Position numbers and translations under genes: made by a program. Source: Aplectana chamaeleonis (Eukaryota > Nematoda > Chromadorea > Rhabditida > Cosmocercidae). From it: 64,000 bases of DNA. The notes beneath the pieces were generated by a model. That model worked only from the letters and a program-made list of their open reading frames with translations, had not been told where the DNA came from and made no database searches. Below are positions 56,801 through 64,000 of the stretch, in pieces; position 1 is the first letter of the stretch; every line of letters begins with the position of its first letter. The DNA lies in contig JAPDOI010000153.1 of the NCBI GenBank assembly GCA_029168955.1, forward strand, positions 426,001 to 490,000, written 5' to 3'.

Positions 56801-59800
56801 ATTGGGGTCCTTTGTGAAAACTGATACTGAAGACTTGGCAGCTGAGACAATGAGCATCTTGTTATCGAAATAGCTTTTCAAATCAATTAGGTACTCGTTA
56901 ATCTTGCTCGCGGCCACTTGTATGTCGCGGTTTTGGCACATGATAGTCATATCATCAGCGTAGGCGACAGCTTTAATGTCCTGGGGAGGTGCCGGAATGT
57001 CCTCAAAGTACAGATTAAACAGAGCGGGCGATAAGACTCCGCCTTGCGGAACACCGGCAGCTATGGGGATACTTTTAGAGACATGATTTTGAAACATAAC
57101 TTTTGCTCGACGGCCCTTGACGAATGCTGTTATCCAACGCTTCTGCCACGGTGGAATAGAGGACTTCAGTATGTTATCCGATAGAATACCCAGGTTAACA
57201 CTGTCGAATGCTTTTGTCAAGTCCAAGGCTACAGCAACGGTCCTGAGGGGCTTCCTCATGTTAAAGCCGTCGATGGCATAGCCAACGATTTCCAAAAGCG
57301 CCGTCGTGGTGGAATGTAGCTTCCTAAAGCCGTGCTGGTGATGTTGTTTCTCATTATGCTGAGCCAAATCATTGACGACAAGCTTTTCAGCAAACTAGGC
57401 TAAAGGTGACAAAAAGCTTATTGGCCTGTATCCTTTCGCCGATGACAGCGATTTACCGAGCTTAGGCAGAGGAATGACATTTGCTGTTTTCCAGTTTAGG
57501 GCAGTGTGCAGGTTCGGAATGATGTGTTCATTAAATCAGTGAGCAGCGAGAGAAATTCACTGGGGAGCTTCTTTAGGACTGCTGGACAGATTCCGTCAGG
57601 TCCAATGGCTTCGGAATTACGCATTTCCTTTATAATCTTCTCCACCTGCGCAGGAGTGAAGGCATAAACCGTGCCCATAAGCGGAAGGCGGCACAGCTCC
57701 CTTACTCTCACTCGGTTTTACGGGCCACGCTTCGCACATGTTATGAAGAAGCTCTCGCCCAGAGCGTAAGCGGCACCTTGTCCTGACTTGAATACATTGT
57801 TCTCAAACTCGATAGTAGATACGGTGGCGGGTGTGGTTTTCCCGGAGAGTTTTCTCAGGATTTTCCAAGTAGCAGCACCATCTGCCTAGAAGTTCAATTT
57901 TTCAGTGAACTTCTGCCACTCGCCTTTCTTGTGCCTGTCCAAGTCTTTTTTAATCTCGTCGTCAAGTTCAGTGACCTCCGGGTCCAGATGGTTGGAAGAT
58001 CTCTTTTCATCTCTTGTCCTGATTTTCTGAAGTATTTCCCTGGTGACATTAGGGTAAAAAGTTTTCACACGTCCTTCTGGTATGGCCGCTTTCATAGCCT
58101 TCCGGATAGCGTCAGATATGTGACGCTCTTTCTGGTGCACATCGCCATTCCATGGATATTCAGCCGCTCGGTGAAGTGCAACCTCTCTGAATAGGCTCCA
58201 GTCTTCAAGGCCTAAATTGAGATCAGAACGGTGACGAATACCAGAATAAGGGGCTAGAGAATTTGAGAGATCGATATGGACGAAAATGGGAATGTGATCA
58301 CTAGACAAAGTTGTAGAAGTGGACCACGAGCAAGCACTAGAAAGAATGGAGGAAACGAGCGAAATGTCTGGGCTAGAAGATCGGCAGATGGAAGGGAGGC
58401 GAGTGGGCTGATCATCGTTTAGGATAACCAGGTCGCACTCCTCCGCCCATTCCTCGACGTCCTCTCCTCTAACATCAGAGTCAAGTGAAGAGCAAAAGGT
58501 ATGAGCATTGAAGTCGCCCGCGAAGACGACTGAGGGTGAGAGGGCACAGTCGTTGAGTTGTTTTAGAAGAGGGATAGGATTATAGGTTGGGGACAAGATG
58601 TAGTTGGGGAATGTAGATGTTGAAGAGAGATAGGGGAGTTTTGAGTGGGAGGTGGATGGGGACGTACTCGAGAGTACCGTCCGTAGGGACATTGGGAATT
58701 AGGTGAGAAGGAAGAGTGGATAGTACAAAAGTAGAAACTCCTCCACCGAAAGACGATCTTGGAGCATGGTATGAAGTATAGCCAGGGATATTTGGGTGAG
58801 AAGAGGTAGCAGAGGGGGAAAGTTTGGTTTCCTGAACCATTATAACATCTGGATGGTGAGTATGAGCAAAGAGAGAGAGAGCTCAGATAGTTTGGCACGA
58901 AGGCCATTGAGATTTATATGTACAATAGAAAGTGGGCGATTGGAGGTAGAGGAATCACAGTTGGTAGGTAAGGAGCATAGAACATAGCGAAAAGCAGAGT
59001 TATGATGCCTCACAGAACCGAGACCAGAACAGAAGAGATGCACCCACCTTTGGCATCCGAAGCACTGGACGCTTGTTTTACTCCATGTGACATCCTTGCC
59101 GCACGTGGCGCATGGGTACTTCTGAGCGGGTCCAGGATTCCTCTCCACGCCGGCCCTTTGTAGGAGAATCCTTAGGAGAGCTGAGGCCAGCCAGCATCTC
59201 TCCCATAGCAAAAACCCTCTTCGTGGAGGGGTTGATGTCGGTTTGCACGGAGTTGATGTTGCTTCCTCCACACGGCCACGGCACGAACGTACGACATCTC
59301 GGCAGCTCTCTCGAATCTCAAAAAGGTTTAGCCGACATATGGCCGGAAAAGCACATTTCTGATTTGTTCTTTCCAGGCTCTGAAGAAGGCGATCCCGCCG
59401 AAACGTACGTAAACCAATAAACTGTATATCGACCTCGTGGTCCAGTTCAACAAACAATTACTACGGATTCACAATGCCGAGATTCATGGAGGGTCGCACC
59501 TGGAGACTTAGATTCAAAACGATTGAGCAAAATGTCTCATCGTACCTTAATTCTTGGATGCAGCGAGCGAGCCAACTTCACACGAATGGCAAGCCCAATT
59601 AGAGTAGCCATGCTGCAGTGAGGAATCGTGGGAGTGAATCGAACCTAAAACAATACTAAAAAGGGTAGTTATAATGGTTCTTTTTTCATGCGAACTCACG
59701 TCAACGTAAGTGTGCTTCGAGTCCTTGTGTACCTTGATGAGCTCCTCTTGTACAACATTGAGTTGCTCCAACGTATATGGATGCTCCGGGTCATTTATGT

Positions 59801-61806
59801 CACGAATAAGATCAAAAACCTCCAGGGCATCGATTGGATCTTCGATGGATTCGTTCCTGAAAATGAAAAATCGAGACGAACCAAAAGCTATTCTTCCAAG
59901 ATAACAGTTGGATGTTGGAGTCCCTTATCTCACCAGTAAAGTCCAAACTTTGCACTTAGTTTGTCATGATACCTCTAATACCTCATCAACTAAATCACAG
60001 AAAAAAAAACCAATGCCGAATTCGTGCTCAGCACCTAGAATGACCCCAGCCAGGGGCCGGATTCATCAACGTTCGGTTGGGTTTGGGTTGACGCACGGTA
60101 AGTCTGACCGAATCTGCTGGGTTGGTTAGCGAGCTACCAGCCTCCTGCGCTTGGTAGCGCTGACCCACTTACCAACCCAGCGGCGCGTGGGTTGGTAAGT
60201 TGATGAATCGCTCAAATCGCATTGGGTTGGTAGGTTAGGGGCTCTAACCGTGGGTTAGCACGTTGATGAATCCGGCCCCAGGTTTCGGGGCGGAATGAGG
60301 AGCTCCTCAGCAAGTGGGTCATTCCTGATTGCAGGCAACCTCAAGTACCCCGTCGAGAAGACTCTCGTCCGTGATCAATTCATTGTTAATACCTTGCTTA
60401 GAGAAATAAATTGATTTTCTTTAAATTTTACAAAAAAAAACTGAACAAGTCACGCTCCTAGGAAAGGTCTCAGGAAGCCACCAAAAATTTTGACCAAATC
60501 ACGCCCCTTAGGGGGTCTGACGAAATCGCCAAAAATTTGCCAAAACCACGCTGCTGTGGAGGGGTCTGAGAAAAACTGACCTTCTCCACTGCTCGTGCAG
60601 TGAACGAAACCAAGAAAATCTCCAAATCGGGCTATTTACAGAATTTTTACGCTCCAAAATCCGTTTTCGAAAACAAAACACTTGAGAAATGCAGTTTATG
60701 GGTCTCGAGATACCTCACAGATTCGCAGTGCTTCTTATCTACAACTACAGACATTTTGTTCGCGTTCCACAGCCATTTTTCGGGAACAAATTCACTATTC
60801 GAACTTTGGCGATAGAATTTTCTCCAAATCTTGGATGGAGCGGTTATTTGGGATGCTGAACAATGATATGAGGTCCACTTTCGGGTTTCGGAAGATCAGG
60901 GTCAAGCTGGATTGCGAAATTTCGCAGCGGAAGTGGGGGGGGTCGCAAAAATTTTGGCCCAAAAATGAAGGTGGGTGTTTGCGCCGTTTATCCCACAACA
61001 CGCCAATTTTTTTCGGAATCTTTGCCCAAGAGATCTTTGAGATACTAACCTCAAAGCCTGAATTATTTTCACGTCAATTTTGGGCAGACTCTAGTGCGTT
61101 ATAGTAATCAAATGACATTAAATCTACCGTAATCCTTCTGAAAACAGAGAAAAAATATTTTAATCACGAATTTCCACCCCAAAAACAGCCTGATCAAAGT
61201 TTGAGTCAAACCTGAAACACCGGGCTACCACAGTATACCCGGCGTGACCTGCCACAGTCTTTAAAAAACTGAGCGCGAACATCATATTCATTCTCACCAC
61301 CCCGATTAACCTCTCCTTCCAGTCGATGAAGCAGGGTCAAGCAGGACTTTGCAGGACCATCCCCCCTCCCCCCACCATCAAGAATGTTTTTCCAAAATGC
61401 AAAATTTTTGCGATCTCCCCCCCCCCCGGCGCGATTGATAGGCAGTTTGAATGTATTTGATTACTACAACTTTGGGACGCCGAAATTCGTTCAGTAGTCG
61501 AGGTCAAGCGTCTAAAACCTGAGCAGTGCTACGATCCTTCCCTTTGGTGACCAAAAATATCGAAAACTTTTGGAATATCTTTACCAAATTTTCATTTTTG
61601 AACCAAAATTTCTATGATGCCCTCAACCTTAATTTATAGGCAAACATTTTTTCGCTCAAGCGCAGTGAATAGGGCTAAAACGTGAACAAAAAAATTACTT
61701 CATCGAATGGAAAACTCACTCACATAGAGTCAGCAGTACTCGTCCGTTCCCGCGATTTAACAGTGTAAACGAGCGGATTCGCATTTTCCAGTCGTTCGAC
61801 ACCCAT
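53837..61806 (-). CDS. CIAO2B: CIAO2B/MIP18 (FAM96), cytosolic Fe-S targeting factor
   Basis: MIP18 works with CIAO1 and MMS19 to deliver Fe-S clusters to cytosolic and nuclear enzymes. Four exons join in phase to give 160 residues (human about 163): 61724-61806 ([20 protein letters not shown]), 59700-59856 ([31 protein letters not shown]), 59546-59644 ([20 protein letters not shown]) and 53837-53980 ([20 protein letters not shown], stop TAG). The conserved Cys in [10 protein letters not shown] is present, as is the [10 protein letters not shown]-terminal motif. Intron 3 is 5.6 kb and contains TATA-hairpin element B and a third retrotransposon within a fold-back repeat; intron 1 is 1.9 kb with a MITE. 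TTCAG lies about 15 nt upstream of the ATG. Confidence 0.95.
54326..54332 (+). promoter_or_regulatory. TATA box of element B
   Basis: TATAAAA is followed by GGG; the AAG|GT boundary is 61 nt downstream (54387). Confidence 0.6.
54386..54468 (+). ncRNA. Two-hairpin module around AATTTTTG, copy B
   Basis: Hairpin I, GTGGC-CTCGA-GTCAC, keeps pairing by a G-U where copy A has A-U. AATTTTTG at 54433 fits an Sm-site-like consensus (A, U-run, G). Hairpin II pairs GCCG/CGGC and GGGG/CCCC around an A-A mismatch. This is the clearest of the three structures. Confidence 0.4.
55434..55480 (-). ncRNA. Hammerhead-like ribozyme motif, left arm
   Basis: The minus strand reads GGCT-CTGAAGA-a-GGCG-ATCC-CGCC-GAAA-CGTACG-TA-AGCC. 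It has the CUGANGA and GAAA core boxes, stem II GGCG/CGCC, a tiny stem III and stem I GGCU/AGCC. One extra A at the base of stem II departs from the consensus. Hammerheads are known in Penelope-like elements and related repeats. Confidence 0.35.
55868..59306 (-). mobile_element. APE-type non-LTR retrotransposon, copy 3
   Basis: It has 13-bp flanking duplications TCTCTCGAATCTC (55855-55867, 59307-59319), the 5' end GCTGCCGAGATGTCGTACG and a (GAA)n 3' tail. 3439 bp, full length, same strand as CIAO2B. Confidence 0.93.
55892..59306 (-). pseudogene. 2A-like / PHD-like finger / endonuclease / RT polyprotein, copy 3
   Basis: GVERNPGP (59128-59151) precedes a finger (CATCGKDV...[12 protein letters not shown]). 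The endonuclease ([23 protein letters not shown]) is broken by frameshifts near 58600-58840. The RT lies in pieces 57496-57711 and 56540-57367 ([30 protein letters not shown]), with several stops between 57367 and 57890. The C-terminal [15 protein letters not shown] piece lies at 55892-56533 after a stop near 56535. It is more decayed than copy 2, although its YADD is intact. Confidence 0.9.
59373..59417 (+). ncRNA. Hammerhead-like ribozyme motif, right arm
   Basis: It has the same core as 55434-55480 on the opposite strand. Stem I is weakened by one change (AACC for AGCC), so this copy is the less likely to be active. Confidence 0.3.
60052..60279. mobile_element. MITE with GGGGCCGGATTCATCAACGT ends
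   Basis: A perfect 20-bp inverted terminus bounds 228 bp; GGTTGG/CCAACC motifs recur inside. It lies in CIAO2B intron 1. Confidence 0.85.
60540..61340. repeat. Old diverged repeat in CIAO2B intron 1
   Basis: GGGATGCTGAACAATGATATGAGGTCC and GGGTCAAGC...GATTGCGAAATT blocks recur in diverged form at 43300, 52750, 53350 and 54850. No coding region is recognised. Confidence 0.4.
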
Positions 61807-62383
61807 TATTGCGATAGATGCTGAAGCATTACAGAATAAACATTTATTATGATATATATTCTTTTTTAGTATGTTTCATCACAGACATGCGGAAGTCGAT
61901 AGAACAAATTCTGAACCGAAAATCCGATGAAAAGGGATAAAAATGAAACGATAAAGAACAGTTACACGCTACTCGGAATGGAGAGGAAAAATATATATAA
62001 TTTATTTATTATGTATATCAAATAGATCACGACGTTACGCAAATCTACCATACGTCGCTTCCGTCGGGAGCGCGCGCTTGCGTCGCGGCGAAGCAATGGA
62101 GCGCTCTTTTTCGCTGTACAGCCGCTAACTGCTCGCCCGTACCCTATTCCAGCTAGGTGAATTGCGATCTTTAGTGTACATATGTGAGGAGAATACCGGT
62201 CTCCAAACAGATAACTACAGGGATACGTCACTCATTAACGCGATTTCTGCAAAAATACTAAGAAAAGGAATTGATGAAACTTCGAAAGTGGTCCGGAATA
62301 CTATTGGGCTGATGCATGGTTAATTATGGAACGTTTTTTAAAAATATTTTTATTCAACGAAAACAATATTTAATCAAAACATG

Positions 62384-62830
62384 TTTAAATGATCATTCGA
62401 GAGCAGTCACCATCCACTTCGAGAACTGCTTCCTATTTGCTTGGCAGTCGGTCGATTCCATGTGCGAAGAAGTCACGATTCTTGGAGGCGATCCACGCTT
62501 TGACATCAGCCACCAAGTCATCCAAGTCGTCGTAGACTATGTTTGTTTGACAGTTTTTGAAAGAGCGATTGACATGATAGTCGCTTCTGTCGGTGAGTAC
62601 GGCGGATGTGAGAGCAAATTCCATCCCTTCTTTGGCGATGGATTCGATTACACGGCGCTCAACATGTGGACGGGCGTTATCGTGATAGAACACTATGTGT
62701 TTTTGCGCGGTCTTTTCGCCTCGATTGCAGCGTTAAGGCGCTCAAGCTGAGCCAGATAGACATCGCTGTTGATGTTAGACGATCATAAATTGCCAACGGC
62801 TCGAAATTTTCACGGTAAAGAAAATTAATG
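62384..62830 (-). pseudogene. Mariner transposase remnant (C-terminal half)
   Basis: The minus strand shows INFLYRENFEPL, SDVYLAQLERLNAAIEAKRP, then YHDNARPHVERRVIESIAKE with the conserved DNARPH, SDYHVNRSF, and RDFFAHGIDRLPSKWEAVLE up to a stop near 62390. These motifs match mariner-family DDE/D transposases in order. At least one frameshift separates the first two blocks, and the N-terminal half is missing. Inactive. Confidence 0.85.
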
Positions 62831-63054
62831 GTACCGAGTCGATAAAGGTTAGGGTATAAAAGAAATGAAGAGCGGGGGCTCCGTGTGTTGCAATTTCCTT
62901 CAGAAACCTAATCCATGGCCTAATCGCGGCATGGAGGTGGCAGCTGGTGTGATTCCGGCGAATACGAAAGGTGTGAACTGAAGAAAAAGTACTTTCCCCG
63001 TCAATAAGCCGTTACAGCACGATTCTGCGTGACAGGTGTGTCGCATCGGCGGTT

Positions 63055-63464
63055 AGGGGTCGTTTATACTCCCGCCGGAGAGCGGCGCAGCACAGTGCAT
63101 ATCGATCACGCGGCGCGGCTTGATTGAAATTATAGGATTGCGCTGTGCTTCTCTGGGCCGAATTCCGGTCCGCCGTTGCGTCTCGACACGCTTTGCGGCC
63201 GCACGCGCTCGAGTCAGTCGAGTTTCCAGCGTCAAAGTCGGCTCGATATGACTTTTTTATACAGTTTTCTCCAATTTTGTTTAGTTTCCAAGTTCTAAAA
63301 CCCACCTAGAGTCAACAGATCGGCGGCTGCGGCGCTGAAAACTCTTCCGACTCGAGAGCGCGCGGCCGCAAAGCGTGTCGAGACGCAATTGCGGACCGGA
63401 ATTTGCCTCAGAGAAGCACAGTACTAAGCCGCGCCACTCGGCGGTGAATGTATAAACGACCCTT
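63055..63464. mobile_element. MITE, CGTTTATACTCCCGCCG family
   Basis: AGGGGTCGTTTATACTCCCG (63055) is inverted at GAATGTATAAACGACCCT (about 63447). Inner arms around GCGGCCGCACGCGCTC and the complement also pair. It is related to the cluster at 33000-33310. Confidence 0.75.
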
Positions 63465-63920
63465 TAATCGCAGCTGTGGGCCGGCCGCTCCTCAATGGCC
63501 GCTCACGGAATGGGCGGGGCGGGCATAGCCCAACCAAGTTTGAGGACCTTCGAGACCTTTTTTATTGAGAGCACTGCATTTAAACATCTCCGCATACATT
63601 CCGTATGTTTCGTTATTGCAAATCAACGTGAATTGATGGTCAGCTCTGTTGGAAGGTTGCTTGAATGAGAGATTTTCGTTTTAACCTATGGGCTGCGTTT
63701 TTCTATTTGGAGGGATATTCCTTTACAGGTACTAATAGGCTTTCCCTTCCAAGGCTGATACCACCACAGTAGCCGTCTTGCCGGCGTTCATTGGAACTGA
63801 GTGGCGAAATTGGTGCAACTCGCGCAGACAGCCTCTCATATGGGACTTTGAGCCCGATTTCTCCTCACTCGTTATCCCCTCACCACCTCTCTCATGTTCA
63901 ACCAAGAAAACGTCGGAATG

Positions 63921-64000
63921 CGACTGCCCGCCCACGCGGTCGGCGCGCGTGTCGAGCGGCTGTTGCGAAGGCTTCATTCGGACTCGAAATATATGACAAA
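63921..64000. repeat. MITE, CCCACGCGGTCG family, copy 3, cut by window end
   Basis: GCCCACGCGGTCGGCGCGCG and GTTGCGAAGGC match the left ends of 1021-1207 and 2905-3101. The rest lies outside the window. Confidence 0.6.

Larger units (their letters stand above)
55389..59462. mobile_element. Fold-back element split by retrotransposon copy 3
   Basis: The left arm (55389-55650) begins GTAGTAATTGTTTGTTGAAC. The right arm is its inverse, in two parts (55710-55867 and 59307-59462) because retrotransposon copy 3 inserted into it. Excluding the insert, the palindrome is about 630 bp with arms of roughly 260-310 bp. Each arm carries a hammerhead-like sequence. The repeat lies in CIAO2B intron 3. Confidence 0.75.

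Overview
The window is a nuclear segment of a nematode genome (rhabditid-like; genus not determinable from sequence alone). Five conserved eukaryotic genes can be assembled exon by exon, with GT/AG introns and nematode-style TTTTCAG or TTTTTAG acceptors. Two neighbouring genes are only about 120 bp apart in the same direction, as in nematode operons. About 80% of the window is introns and spacers filled with nested transposable elements.

Plus strand, 1-32673: a TRAF-type gene that begins left of the window. A TRAF zinc-finger exon lies at 1-93, one or two probable coiled-coil exons at 3.3-4.3 kb, the first part of the TRAF/MATH domain at 5287-6084 and the rest at 31928-32673. The MATH domain is split by an intron of about 25.8 kb. 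This intron holds, in order: a TIR element with its own TATA promoter (6164-13304), interrupted by a hAT-like element (6566-13011) that contains a tRNA-like SINE and a 4.4-kb Tc1-like palindrome (8335-12765); a second large palindrome (13213-17298) with 42-bp tandem repeats, a TATA box and a 46-codon ORF in its spacer; a non-LTR retrotransposon (18301-22221); a fold-back element (22253-23366); a second TATA-bearing TIR element (24892-25681); and several MITEs, one split by a CR1-type retrotransposon with a 41-bp target duplication (27625-30066).

Minus strand, 35879-61806: four genes in the same orientation, listed in transcription order. They are CIAO2B/MIP18 (cytosolic Fe-S cluster targeting), MRM2 (mitochondrial 2'-O-rRNA methyltransferase, FtsJ family), PAM16/TIM16 (mitochondrial presequence import motor) and a COMMD-domain protein. 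MRM2 and PAM16 are 124 bp apart and look like an operon pair. Each has one intron expanded to 4-5.6 kb by transposons. The MRM2 intron contains a full-length antisense non-LTR element with perfect 12-bp target duplications. A third copy of that element sits in the CIAO2B intron inside a fold-back repeat that carries hammerhead-like sequences.

The most unusual content is a family of TIR elements (6.2-13.3 kb, 24.9-25.7 kb, 54.1-54.8 kb). Each has a TATA box followed 60-61 nt later by a conserved GTGAC hairpin, then a U-rich stretch and, in at least two copies, a second hairpin. Other notable points are a 2A-like recoding motif in the non-LTR elements and a natural filled/empty-site pair between palindrome arms. 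The last 2 kb holds a broken mariner transposase and further MITEs.
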